Shown here in pieces: positions 7,506 to 16,679 of a DNA stretch of 58,267 bases. The stretch is from an uncultured Clostridia bacterium (GTDB lineage Bacteria; Bacillota; Clostridia; Christensenellales; Aristaeellaceae). The stretch lies in assembly GCA_937907055.1 (NCBI GenBank), contig CALCTW010000083.1, positions 1-58,267 on the forward strand. The letters run 5' to 3'. Position numbers and translations under genes: made by a program. The notes beneath the pieces were generated by a model. That model saw only the letters and a list, made by a program, of their open reading frames with translations, ran no database searches and was not told the DNA's origin. The stretch's first letter is position 1; each line of letters opens with the position of its first letter.

Positions 7506-10500
7506 TTGGCTCAGAATACCAATCCCAAAGCAAAATCCAGATCCGCGAACGCGCTTCCCTGCACGTATACCGCCACACTCTTCCGCGTCATTTTCGGCTC
7601 CGCCCTGCTGTTGCTGGGCACGCTGCTTCTGCTCGCGTGCATGATGGAGAACCAGCCCGGCTTCAACCCCTTCGCCCGTTTCGCGTGGGGGCTTTTCGGC
7701 GTGCTCACCTTCCCCTTCATCCTGCTCATCCTGTGGGCCGGCACGCTGTGTGTCGTCAGCGCCTATCACGCGGTCAGCTGGCGCGGATTCGTGCTCCTGT
7801 TCTTTACCGTCCTGTTCTTCGCCGCGTTCGTCGATCTCACATCCCAGATCGCCGGCGCGCCGCTCGTGCGTTATCATCTGGATCGCGTCAATCCCATGCG
7901 GCAGGATATGAGCCAGTATCTGCCCATGCTCGGCAAAGCCTATGAGATCTCCTCCGGCGGGGCCGGCACCGGCCTGTTCGGCATGATCATCGCCTGCCCG
8001 TTCTATCTCATTTTCAGCGTCTGGGGGGCGGTGCTCTGCGTCATCGCCATGGTCGTATTCCTGCTCATGTTCTTCCGCACCAATCCGGTGCAGCTTATCG
8101 GTGTCATCAGCGACATGCTGGAGCGTCACCGTGTCAAGCGCAGTCAGAATCCCAAACCGCAAAAGCCGGAGAAGGCCAAAAAGGCCGAGCCGAAGCCCAA
8201 GGCCCCGCAGCCTGTCAGGGTCCCGGCGCGCGGCGCTTCCTCCGCCTATACCGCCGGTATCGCCGCCACCCCGGTCATCTCCAGCCGCGGCGCTTATGAA
8301 CCGGCCGCCTACACAGATCCTGTCACTGCCGATGTTCCTCAGGCCGCGCCTGCCGTCGATCAGGCGCCCATCCCGGATGATGATGACTGGGGAAATGAGT
8401 TCCCGCCCACGGTAAGCGGGGATTATCAGCAGATCTCCTTCCCCACCGATGATGTGTATCCCCTCGAGGATGAAGATCCTTATCCGCCGCAGACGCTTCA
8501 GCCCGAGCCGGCCCCGGCTCCTGCTCCCGCCCCCGCGCGTACCGAAAAGCATCTTTTCAGCCGCCGCAGTCGTCACAACCCCGCCCCCGCCGTTTCCGGG
8601 CAGGGCTACAATACGGTCTCTCCCGTTGAGGAGGAACCTGCTCCCGCCGCTCCGGCCGCTGCCGCGGTGCCTGCTTATCACACCGCCCGCGCGCCGCAGC
8701 CCGTGCAGGAAACGCCCCGTATGCCGGATCCCGTTCCCGTGCAGTCCTCTGCTCCGCAGCCCGCGGCGCCGCAGCCCGCTCCCGTCTACCATCCGGAGCC
8801 TGCCCCCGCGCCCGTGAAAGAGACCCCCGTCTCCGCCCCTGCCGAGCGGATCCCCGCGCATGAAAAGCCGGTTGAGCGGATCCCCGATCTGGTCAGAACG
8901 CCCGCCGTTCCCCTCTCCGAAACCCCTGCCGCCGTTGAGATCAGCGGCACAGATGAAGAGGACGATCTTGATCCCGGCATCATTACCCGCGAAAACTGGG
9001 AGCTGCACACCCATCAGCACGAGACCGAACCGCAGAAGAAGCGTGTCTCCACCACCCGCATGGCCATGGATGACAAGCCCAAGCTCGTGGGGGTCGATCC
9101 GGTCAGTGATGTGATCGGCGTCAAGCACGCCATCCCCAGCCGCGATACCATGCGCACGGGCGATCCCGAAAAGCGCGGCATGGACGGCCACGAGCATATG
9201 CAGACCGGCGTCCAGATGTCCATGTCCTTCCCCTATCAGTATGTGCCCCCGTCCGTGGATCTGCTCTCCGTTCCCCGCAAGAATCTCACCGATAACACCG
9301 CCGAGGATATGGAGCGCGGCGCCACCATCACCAACACCCTCAGCGCCTTCCGCATCAACAGCGAGATCCGTCAGGTGACGCACGGCCCGGCCATCACGCG
9401 CTTCGCCATCCAGATCGCCGCCGGTGTCAAGGTCTCCGCCGTCACCAGTGTCACGGAAAATATCGCGCTGGAGCTGGGCATCAAGCAGGTCCGTATCGAA
9501 GCGCCCATTCAGGGCACCAATTATATCGGCATTGAAGTCCCCAACCGCGTTGCCACCCCGGTCACCTTCCGTGAGGTGCTGGAATGCGAAGCCCTGGCCA
9601 ACGCCCGTTCCAATCCCCTGCTGGTCGCGCTGGGCAAGGATATCGGCGGTACGCCCATCCTGTGCGATCTTGGCAAGATGCCCCACCTGCTCATCGCCGG
9701 CTCCACCGGCAGCGGTAAATCCGTCTGTATCAACTCCATCATCTGCAGCCTCATCTACCGCGCCTCACCCAAGCAGGTCCGCCTCATTCTGGTGGACCCG
9801 AAGCAGGTCGAGCTGCAGGTCTACAACAGCATTCCCCATCTGCTCGTTCCCGTCATCTCGGATCCCAAAAAGTCCGCTGCGGTGCTCAACTGGGTGGTCA
9901 ATGAGATGTTCGAGCGCTACAGCAAGTTCACCGCCGCCAAGGTACGCAATCTGGCCGGCTTCAACAAGATCAAGGCCGGCACGGACGAAGAACTGCCCAA
10001 CATCGTGGTCATCATCGATGAAATGGCGGATATCATGGAGGTCTGCCGCAAGGATGTGGAAGAATCCATCCGCCGTCTGGCCGCGCTGGCCCGCGCCGCA
10101 GGTATTTACATGATCGTGGCCACCCAGCGTCCTTCCGTTGACGTCATTACCGGCGTCATCAAGAACAACATCCCCAGCCGTATCGCCTTCTCCGTCACCA
10201 GCACAGCCGACAGCCGCACCATCATCGATGTCGGCGGCGCGGAAAAACTGCTGGGCAAGGGCGATATGCTCTACAAGCCCACCGGCTCCACCCCCGTCCG
10301 TGTGCAGGGCTGCTTCCTCTCCGATGAGGAGGTCAATGACATCTGCAATGACCTGGCCGGGCGCTACGAGACCAACTACAACCCCGATATTCAGGAGACC
10401 ATCAACGAAGTACGCGATGAGCCCGAGGCCGATACCGTCACCGGCACCGGCGATGAGGTCCACGGCGGCGACAGCACCGATTTCGACGATCTGCTGCACG

Positions 10501-10706
10501 ATGCCATCCTGATGGCCATCGAGGACGGGCAGACCTCCGTTTCCATGCTGCAGCGCCGTCTGCGCGTCGGCTACGGCCGCGCCGGACGGCTGGTGGATGA
10601 AATGGAAAAGCGCGGTATCATCTCCAAGTCCGAGGGCAGCAAACCCCGCAAGACCCTCATGACCCGCGAGGATTACGCCCGTCTGCTGGAATCCCAGCAG
10701 GATTGA
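7506..10706 (+). CDS. ftsK: DNA translocase FtsK/SpoIIIE
   Basis: This ~1066-residue protein is the hexameric DNA pump that clears chromosomal DNA from the division septum. It has about four N-terminal membrane segments (to ~residue 190), then a basic segment and a long Pro/Ala/Glu linker (about 205-500). The motor follows, with Walker A GSTGSGKS (near 732), Walker B VVIIDEMAD (near 835), and ATQRPSVDVITG after it. A C-terminal winged-helix gamma domain (about 985-1055; MLQRRLRVGYGRAGRLVDEM) reads KOPS/SRS-like sites. TTG 7506 is preferred over TTG 7500 because the AAGGAG ends at 7498, one base before the latter. At 1066 residues it is longer than B. subtilis SpoIIIE (~790) because of the linker. 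Confidence 0.96.
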   Translation: MAQNTNPKAKSRSANALPCTYTATLFRVIFGSALLLLGTLLLLACMMENQPGFNPFARFAWGLFGVLTFPFILLILWAGTLCVVSAYHAVSWRGFVLLFFTVLFFAAFVDLTSQIAGAPLVRYHLDRVNPMRQDMSQYLPMLGKAYEISSGGAGTGLFGMIIACPFYLIFSVWGAVLCVIAMVVFLLMFFRTNPVQLIGVISDMLERHRVKRSQNPKPQKPEKAKKAEPKPKAPQPVRVPARGASSAYTAGIAATPVISSRGAYEPAAYTDPVTADVPQAAPAVDQAPIPDDDDWGNEFPPTVSGDYQQISFPTDDVYPLEDEDPYPPQTLQPEPAPAPAPAPARTEKHLFSRRSRHNPAPAVSGQGYNTVSPVEEEPAPAAPAAAAVPAYHTARAPQPVQETPRMPDPVPVQSSAPQPAAPQPAPVYHPEPAPAPVKETPVSAPAERIPAHEKPVERIPDLVRTPAVPLSETPAAVEISGTDEEDDLDPGIITRENWELHTHQHETEPQKKRVSTTRMAMDDKPKLVGVDPVSDVIGVKHAIPSRDTMRTGDPEKRGMDGHEHMQTGVQMSMSFPYQYVPPSVDLLSVPRKNLTDNTAEDMERGATITNTLSAFRINSEIRQVTHGPAITRFAIQIAAGVKVSAVTSVTENIALELGIKQVRIEAPIQGTNYIGIEVPNRVATPVTFREVLECEALANARSNPLLVALGKDIGGTPILCDLGKMPHLLIAGSTGSGKSVCINSIICSLIYRASPKQVRLILVDPKQVELQVYNSIPHLLVPVISDPKKSAAVLNWVVNEMFERYSKFTAAKVRNLAGFNKIKAGTDEELPNIVVIIDEMADIMEVCRKDVEESIRRLAALARAAGIYMIVATQRPSVDVITGVIKNNIPSRIAFSVTSTADSRTIIDVGGAEKLLGKGDMLYKPTGSTPVRVQGCFLSDEEVNDICNDLAGRYETNYNPDIQETINEVRDEPEADTVTGTGDEVHGGDSTDFDDLLHDAILMAIEDGQTSVSMLQRRLRVGYGRAGRLVDEMEKRGIISKSEGSKPRKTLMTREDYARLLESQQD

Positions 10707-10738
10707 TCCTCCTTTTCCCTTCCTTACCCGATTCAAAG

Positions 10739-10770
10739 CGGCGGGATACACTCCGTATCCTGCCGTTTTC
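10739..10770 (+). terminator. Terminator of ftsK
   Basis: CGGCGGGATA pairs with TATCCTGCCG (one G-U pair) around a seven-base loop, followed by TTTTCTTTCTT. Confidence 0.82.
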
Positions 10771-10813
10771 TTTCTTCTGCTCCGCGTTCGTGTAAATCTC
10801 TTCTTTTGAACAG

Positions 10814-10842
10814 TTGCCTGATTCCTGATTTTGTAGTATATT
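10814..10842 (+). promoter_or_regulatory. Promoter of the M13 peptidase gene
   Basis: TTGCCT (10814-10819) and TATATT (10837-10842) are 17 bases apart. The leader contains an inverted repeat TCACGCC-TCCC-GGCGTGA (10875-10892), which could be an operator or an RNA hairpin. Confidence 0.6.
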
Positions 10843-10937
10843 ATACTAACAACATTTTCCCCATTGAAAACGCGTCACGCCTCCCGGCGTGATATACCGT
10901 TTGTATTCGCAAGAACCGATAAAAAAGGAGTAATCCC

Positions 10938-12836
10938 ATGGAAAACGTACGTATTCAGGATGACCTGTACCACTATGTCAACGGCGAATGGATCGAAAAC
11001 GCCGTGATCCCTGATGACCGCCCTGTGACCGGCGGCTTCACCGATCTTTCCGACGGCGTTGAAAAAACGCTGACGCAGGATCTGAAGACCATGAACGAAA
11101 AGGACGAATACCCGGACGAGTATATGCGCCGCGCGGGCAAGTTCTTCGCGCTGGTCATGGATACCAAACGCCGCAGCAGCGAAGGCTTCCGTCCCGTTAT
11201 GCCCCTGCTCAAGAAGATCCGCGGCCTCACCGGCATCACGCATTTCAACCGCAATCTGAAGGATCTGGTCATGGACGGTATTCCCCTGCCCTTCGATCTC
11301 TCCGTTCAGGAGGATATGAAGGACAGTAACGCCCGCTGCCTGTATGTCGGCGGCCCGTCCACCATCCTGCCCGATACCACCTATTACGCCGATGCCATGG
11401 CGCCGCAGCGTGACGCGCTGCTGGGCGTGTGGAAGAACATGGCCGCGGGTGTCATGAAGTACGCGCGCATCCCGGAGGAAGAGAAGGCGCTGTATATCGA
11501 GGACACCCTCAAGTTCGACGCCCTCATCGCCGGTCTGGTAAAGAGCAGAGAAGAGCGCAGCGAATATACCAAGATGTACAACCCCACGAAGACCGTCCGC
11601 GTCGGCACGCTGCTGCGTCCCGTCAAGTTCAAGCGCCTGCTCTCACAGCTGTTTGAAACGGTTCCCGAATGGGTCTCCGTGGCCGATCCCCGCTTCCTGA
11701 AGGGCTTCTCCACCCTGTTCAATGAAGCGAACTTCCCCCTCTACCAGCACTGGGCTTATGTCAACTGCGCCATCAGCGCCGCGCCCTATCTGTCCGAAAA
11801 GCTGCGCGAGATCGGCACCTCCTATCGCCGCGCGCTCACCGGTGTCGCCTCCGTCAGCACGGTAGAGCGCTACGCCTACAGCCTCACCTCCGCTGTCTTC
11901 TCCGACGCGCTCGGCCTGTACTATGGCCGCACCTACTTCGGCGAGGAAGCCAAGCGCGATATTCTGGAAATGGTCCATGAGATCATTGCCGAATACAAAA
12001 AGCGCGTGATGGTCAATCCCATCCTCGGCGAAGAGACCCGCCTCAAGGCCATCCGCAAACTGGACACCATGAAGGTGAAGATGGGCTACCCCGATAAGTT
12101 AAACGCGATCGCCGATAAGCTCGTCTATGAAGAGGGCCTCAGCCTGTTCGGCGCGCTCTCCGCGCTGGATAAGATCCGCCGCGAGGATGAGTTCGGCAAG
12201 CTCTTCCAGCCCGTGGACAAGACCGAATGGGTCATGAACGCGCACATCGTCAACGCGTGCTACAACCCCTTCTCCAACGATATCACCTTCCCTGCCGCCA
12301 TCCTGCAGGCGCCCTTCTACTCCGTCAAGCAGACCCGCTCCTGCAATCTGGGCGGCATCGGCGCAGTCATCGGTCATGAGATCTCTCACGCCTTCGATAA
12401 CAACGGCGCCAAGATCGATGAGAACGGCGTGCTGAGCCAGTGGTGGACGAAGGAAGATTTCAAACGCTTCGACAAGGCCACCAAGGCCATGATCAAGCAG
12501 TTTGAAGGCATCACCCTCCCCTTCGGCGAGGTCAACGCCACCCTGACCGTCAGCGAGAACATCGCGGATAACGGCGGCATGGCGGTCACGCTGGCCATCA
12601 TGAAGGGCATGGATGCCCCGGATTACAAGGAATACTTCATCAACTGGGCGAGAGTCTGGTGCGCCAAGGCCCGTCCGGAATACAGCGCCATGCTGCTGAA
12701 GGTGGACGTCCACGGTCCCAAGGAGCTGCGCGGCAATATGCCTCCCCGCAATTTCTCCGAATGGTATGAGACCTTCGGTGTCACGAAGAACGACAAGATG
12801 TACATCGCGCCGAACAAGCGCCTCATCATCTGGTAA
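10938..12836 (+). CDS. pepO: M13 family zinc metallopeptidase (PepO/neprilysin-like)
   Basis: This 632-residue enzyme belongs to peptidase family M13, which cleaves short peptides. The zinc motif HEISH is at residues 480-484, the second ligand lies in ENIADNGG (Glu540), and VNACYNPFSNDITFPAAILQ matches the substrate-binding NAYY-like region of neprilysins. The N-terminus (DDLYHYVNGEWI) is the usual start of bacterial PepO. There is no signal peptide or membrane anchor, so it should act in the cytosol on oligopeptides. ATG 10938 follows AAAAAGGAG. It stands alone between its own promoter and a strong terminator. Confidence 0.93.
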   Translation: MENVRIQDDLYHYVNGEWIENAVIPDDRPVTGGFTDLSDGVEKTLTQDLKTMNEKDEYPDEYMRRAGKFFALVMDTKRRSSEGFRPVMPLLKKIRGLTGITHFNRNLKDLVMDGIPLPFDLSVQEDMKDSNARCLYVGGPSTILPDTTYYADAMAPQRDALLGVWKNMAAGVMKYARIPEEEKALYIEDTLKFDALIAGLVKSREERSEYTKMYNPTKTVRVGTLLRPVKFKRLLSQLFETVPEWVSVADPRFLKGFSTLFNEANFPLYQHWAYVNCAISAAPYLSEKLREIGTSYRRALTGVASVSTVERYAYSLTSAVFSDALGLYYGRTYFGEEAKRDILEMVHEIIAEYKKRVMVNPILGEETRLKAIRKLDTMKVKMGYPDKLNAIADKLVYEEGLSLFGALSALDKIRREDEFGKLFQPVDKTEWVMNAHIVNACYNPFSNDITFPAAILQAPFYSVKQTRSCNLGGIGAVIGHEISHAFDNNGAKIDENGVLSQWWTKEDFKRFDKATKAMIKQFEGITLPFGEVNATLTVSENIADNGGMAVTLAIMKGMDAPDYKEYFINWARVWCAKARPEYSAMLLKVDVHGPKELRGNMPPRNFSEWYETFGVTKNDKMYIAPNKRLIIW

Positions 12837-12870
12837 TCATCAGGCATTCCGTCTGCACAATCTTAATATT

Positions 12871-12905
12871 GGGCTGCCGCGCTTTTCTGCCGCGGCAGCC
12901 CTTTT
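12871..12905 (+). terminator. Terminator of the M13 peptidase gene
   Basis: GGGCTGCCGCG pairs with CGCGGCAGCCC around a nine-base loop, followed by TTTTC. Confidence 0.88.
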
Positions 12906-13173
12906 CATTCACGCGGAAAGCGCGGCATGTCCGTTGCTCTCAAAATGGCACGTATTCTCCACTTGTGTGATCATTTCGCCAATATTTCTACGAATCAGCG
13001 CCACTTTCTGCAATCATCACTGTATTTATACGCGTTAATCGCCACTTTTTATACATTTACATCCCTTTTTTGTCCGTTCTTCCGCCCATCGTTCCTTGCA
13101 GGAATTCACCGTTTTTTGCCGAACAACTTATCAAAAGCATTTCCATCGATTCACGAAAGGAAGATCCTTTGCC

Positions 13174-14568
13174 ATGAAAGCACCCGGCTTTAATCCGTAT
13201 CTCCCCTCCTGGGAATATGTCCCGGACGGCGAACCCTATGTCTTCGGCGACCGCGTTTACGTCTACGGCTCCCACGACCAGTTCAACGGCCATGTCTTCT
13301 GCATGGGCGATTATATCTGCTGGTCCGCGCCGGTCGATGATCTGGGCAACTGGCGCTATGAAGGCGTCATCTACCCCCGCAATGAGGATCCCGTCAATAA
13401 GGACGGCCGCATGTGCCTGTACGCGCCCGATGTCACGGTGGGCCCGGATGGCCGTTACTACCTTTTCTATGTGCTGGACAAGGTGAATATCGTCTCCGTC
13501 GCCGTGTGCGATACCCCCGCCGGGCGCTATCAGTTCCACGGCTATGTGCATTATGCCGACGGCACCCGTTTGGGCGAGCGTCCCGGCGATGAGCCCCAGT
13601 TCGATCCCGGCGTGATCACCGAAGGGGACCGCACCTATATGTACACCGGCTTCTGCGGACACGGTGACAAGAGCCGTCACGGCTCCATGGTCACCGTTCT
13701 CGCGCCTGACATGCTCACCATCGTTGAAGAGCCCCGCTTTGTGGTGCCGGGCGCCATGTACGCCGAAGGCACAGGCTATGAAGGACACGCCTTCTTTGAG
13801 GCCTCCTCCATTCGCAAACACGGCGATACCTACTACTTCGTTTACTCCTCCACCGTTATGCATGAGCTCTGCTATGCCACCAGCCGTTCTCCGCTGGGCG
13901 GCTTTGTCTACGGCGGTGTCATCGTCAGCAACAACGATATGCACATGGGTCCCGAGCCCGATCTGCCCAAGGCCTACGGCGGCAATAATCACGGCAGCAT
14001 CGTGGAGATCAACGGACAGTGGTACATCTTCTATCACCGTCAGACCAACGCGCATCACTTCAGCCGTCAGGGCTGTATCGAGCCCATCACCATCGATGAA
14101 AACGGTCATATCGCGCAGGTGGAGATCACTTCCTGCGGCCCCAACGGCGGTCCGCTCCCCGGCAGGGGCACTTATCCCGCCTATATCGCCTGCCACCTGT
14201 ACAACAAGCATGACCGCCGCCTGTACGCGGATGATATGACCGCTCCGCGCGTCACACAGGACGGCCGCGACGGGGATGAGATCCCCGGTCACATCGCTTT
14301 CATCAAGGACGGCACCGTGATCGGCTTCAGATACTTCGATTTCAGATCCGTAAAGAAGATCACCATCACCACCCGCGCTTACTGCAAAGGCACCTTCCGG
14401 GTCAGCACCGCGCCGGACACCCCCGTCCTCGCGGAGATCCCCGTTGTCAGCCAGAACATCTGGTGGCCCGCTTCCGCGCCGCTTTCCCTGCCGGACGGCG
14501 TTCATGCCATCTATCTCACCTATGAGGGCACCGGCACGCCCAGTCTCTGCACCATTGCCTTTGAATGA
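13174..14568 (+). CDS. Glycoside hydrolase family 43-like protein
   Basis: The 464-residue product fits GH43, five-bladed propeller enzymes that release arabinose or xylose from hemicellulose and pectin side chains. The N-terminal NPYLPSWEYVPDGEPYVF and VYVYGSHD region holds the general base position. YAPDVTVGPDGRYYLFY holds the pKa-modulating Asp. FFEASSIRKHGDTYYFVYS holds the catalytic Glu. NNHGSIVEINGQWYIFYHR is the typical last-blade His segment. Residues from about 330 form a separate beta-sandwich-like C-terminal domain. ATG 13174 follows GAAAGGAAG. There is no signal peptide, so it acts on imported oligosaccharides. The exact substrate cannot be read from sequence. Confidence 0.82.
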   Translation: MKAPGFNPYLPSWEYVPDGEPYVFGDRVYVYGSHDQFNGHVFCMGDYICWSAPVDDLGNWRYEGVIYPRNEDPVNKDGRMCLYAPDVTVGPDGRYYLFYVLDKVNIVSVAVCDTPAGRYQFHGYVHYADGTRLGERPGDEPQFDPGVITEGDRTYMYTGFCGHGDKSRHGSMVTVLAPDMLTIVEEPRFVVPGAMYAEGTGYEGHAFFEASSIRKHGDTYYFVYSSTVMHELCYATSRSPLGGFVYGGVIVSNNDMHMGPEPDLPKAYGGNNHGSIVEINGQWYIFYHRQTNAHHFSRQGCIEPITIDENGHIAQVEITSCGPNGGPLPGRGTYPAYIACHLYNKHDRRLYADDMTAPRVTQDGRDGDEIPGHIAFIKDGTVIGFRYFDFRSVKKITITTRAYCKGTFRVSTAPDTPVLAEIPVVSQNIWWPASAPLSLPDGVHAIYLTYEGTGTPSLCTIAFE

Positions 14569-14589
14569 TCCTTTGCCTCATCTCCATAC

Positions 14590-14625
14590 AAAACGGCGCC
14601 TTCCGTTTCCGGAAGACGCCGTTTT
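14590..14625. terminator. Bidirectional terminator between GH43 and plsY
   Basis: AAAACGGCG-C-CTTCCG pairs with CGGAAG-A-CGCCGTTTT. A and T runs flank both sides, so it can end both convergent transcripts. Confidence 0.85.
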
Positions 14626-14642
14626 AACATACTATCGTGATC

Positions 14643-15278
14643 TTACTTTTTCTTCTTAAAGCTCAGCATGCGCTCGTTGCCCTGCCACAGCCGCTTCATA
14701 TTCTCGCGGTGGCGCAGCATGATCAGCGCGCAGATGATCAGGGAGAAGGGAATGCCGGGCAGCGCCGGAATATCGGCACGGAACGCCTGCATGAAGATGA
14801 CATTGATGGCGTAGGAAGCGCCGAACACGATGCTGGCCAGCGACACATAGCGGCTGAAGCCTACGACAACGAACCAGATCAGGCCCGCCATGCCGCCCGC
14901 GCCGGGGAAGATCAGACACACCACCGCGGCTGTGCAGGCCACGCCCTTGCCGCCCTTGAAGCCAAACAACGCCGGCCAGTTGTGGCCCAGGATCACACCC
15001 AGACCGCCGGCCATGGAGCAATACAGGTTCAGCATTTCATTTTCACCACCGGCGATCCAGCGGCCGATCAGCACCGCCAGTACAGCCTTGCCGAAATCCA
15101 CCAGCAGTGTCACGGCGCCGGCCGCCTTGCCGTAGGTACGCAGCATATTGGTGGTGCCGGGGTTATGGCTTCCTTCCTTGCGGATATCCTTGCCCAGCAC
15201 GCGGCTCAGCAGAATACCGGATTGAATATTGCCCAGCGCGTAACCGATCGCCAGACACAGGATCACTGTCCATACCAT
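14643..15278 (-). CDS. plsY: Glycerol-3-phosphate acyltransferase PlsY
   Basis: This 211-residue integral membrane enzyme transfers acyl groups from acyl-phosphate to glycerol-3-phosphate, the first acylation of phospholipid synthesis. The three family motifs are visible: Ser-Gly near GNIQSG, GSHNPGTTN in the second loop, and GHNWPALFGFKGGKGVA in the third. About five membrane segments are present. Its ATG (15278) overlaps the der stop by one base, and the AAGGAGG lies inside the end of der, so the two are translationally coupled. It is the last gene of the minus-strand unit. Confidence 0.96.
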   Translation of the reverse strand: MVWTVILCLAIGYALGNIQSGILLSRVLGKDIRKEGSHNPGTTNMLRTYGKAAGAVTLLVDFGKAVLAVLIGRWIAGGENEMLNLYCSMAGGLGVILGHNWPALFGFKGGKGVACTAAVVCLIFPGAGGMAGLIWFVVVGFSRYVSLASIVFGASYAINVIFMQAFRADIPALPGIPFSLIICALIMLRHRENMKRLWQGNERMLSFKKKK

Positions 15279-16627
15279 CAGCGAGCATCCTCCTTCTTCT
15301 TTTCGCGCAGCACGAACCTCAGCGGCGTGCCCTCAAAGCCAAAGGCCTTGCGCATGCAGTTTTCCAGATAACGTTCGTAGGCAAAATGCATCAGTTCTTC
15401 GTTGTTCACAAACAGCACGAAGGTCGGGGGGCAGGTCCCGTGCTGGGTCGCGTAATAGATCTTCAGCTTGCGTCCGCCGATCGTCGGGGGCTGCAGGCTG
15501 ATCATCGCGTCACCGATCACATCGTTCAGCGCGCCGGTGCCCACACGCTTGGTGGCCTGTTCATATACCGCCTTCACCTGATCCAGCACGGTATTCACAC
15601 GCTTGCCGGTCAGGGCGCTGATGAACAGCACAGGCGCGTAGTCCATGAATTTCAGGTCCTCGATCACCTGCTTGCGGTATTTTTCCAGCGTGCCGGTCTC
15701 TTTTTCGATCGCGTCCCACTTGTTCACGATCACGACCGCCGCCTTGCCCTCTTCGTGGATCATACCGGCGATACGGGCATCCTGCTCGGTCACGCCCTCC
15801 TGCGCGTCAATCAGCATCAGCGCCACATCACAGCGGCGGATCGCGCCGATCGAACGCATCACGCTGTAGCGCTCCAGCGATTCATCCTCAATGGCGCGCT
15901 TGCGGCGGATCCCGGCGGTATCAATGATATTGAACTCCGTACCGTCCGTATCGGTGAAGGCCGTGTCGATCGCGTCACGCGTGGTACCGGCAATGTTGCT
16001 CACCATCGTGCGGTCCTGACCCAGCAGATCATTCACCAGGCTGGATTTGCCCACGTTCGGGCGTCCGACCACCGCCAGCTGGATCACACCGGCATCCGCG
16101 TCCTCGTCCTCGGCGGCAGTGCGCTCCGGCAGTTCCTTCACAATGGCATCCAGCAGATCACCCAGGCCCAGCATGTTCGCCGCGCTGATGCCCATCGGAT
16201 CACCCAGGCCCAGCTCATAAAACTCATACAGCACATCGCTCAGGCCCATATGATCCATCTTGTTCACCACCAGCAGCACCGGCTTATGGGTGCGGCGCAG
16301 CAGATTGGCCACCTCGCGGTCGTCCGGGGTCAGACCGGCCTTCGCGTCAGTGAAAAAGCAGATCACATCCGCCATTTCCATGGCGATCTCCGCCTGTCTG
16401 CGCATCTGGCTCAGCAGCACATCCTCGCTGCGGGGGTCGATACCGCCCGTATCGATCAGTGTAAAACGGCGCCCGATCCATTCCGCGTCCGCGTAGATAC
16501 GGTCACGGGTCACACCCGGCGTATCCTCCACGATCGCGATGCGCCGCCCGGTGATCTTGTTAAAAAATGTGGATTTGCCCACGTTCGGCCGCCCTACGAT
16601 CGCGACCAGGGGTTTTGCGTTCGTCAT
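15278..16627 (-). CDS. der: GTPase Der (EngA), ribosome assembly
   Basis: This 449-residue protein has tandem GTPase domains and a C-terminal KH-like domain and is needed for 50S subunit maturation. The first G1 is GRPNVGKS (residues 12-19), with DTPGVTRDR and DTGG following. The second G1 is GRPNVGKSS (near 185), with GTTRDAIDT, NKWD and SALTG motifs. ATG 16627 was chosen because GGAGG lies six bases upstream; a TTG 12 bases further out would bury that site. It lies between the DUF512 gene and plsY, a neighbourhood typical of Clostridia. Confidence 0.97.
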   Translation of the reverse strand: MTNAKPLVAIVGRPNVGKSTFFNKITGRRIAIVEDTPGVTRDRIYADAEWIGRRFTLIDTGGIDPRSEDVLLSQMRRQAEIAMEMADVICFFTDAKAGLTPDDREVANLLRRTHKPVLLVVNKMDHMGLSDVLYEFYELGLGDPMGISAANMLGLGDLLDAIVKELPERTAAEDEDADAGVIQLAVVGRPNVGKSSLVNDLLGQDRTMVSNIAGTTRDAIDTAFTDTDGTEFNIIDTAGIRRKRAIEDESLERYSVMRSIGAIRRCDVALMLIDAQEGVTEQDARIAGMIHEEGKAAVVIVNKWDAIEKETGTLEKYRKQVIEDLKFMDYAPVLFISALTGKRVNTVLDQVKAVYEQATKRVGTGALNDVIGDAMISLQPPTIGGRKLKIYYATQHGTCPPTFVLFVNNEELMHFAYERYLENCMRKAFGFEGTPLRFVLREKKKEDAR

Positions 16628-16679
16628 TTGTTCCTCCAAATCGCGGCAGATTTACGCCGCGGTCATCATCCTTTGCGGA

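Noticed and set aside
7431..9686. 751-codon antisense frame over ftsK
   Set aside because: Shadow frame rich in Gly, Arg and Asp with no family features.
10849..10937. Riboswitch in the M13 peptidase leader
   Set aside because: Only one short inverted repeat is present; no known aptamer core was seen.
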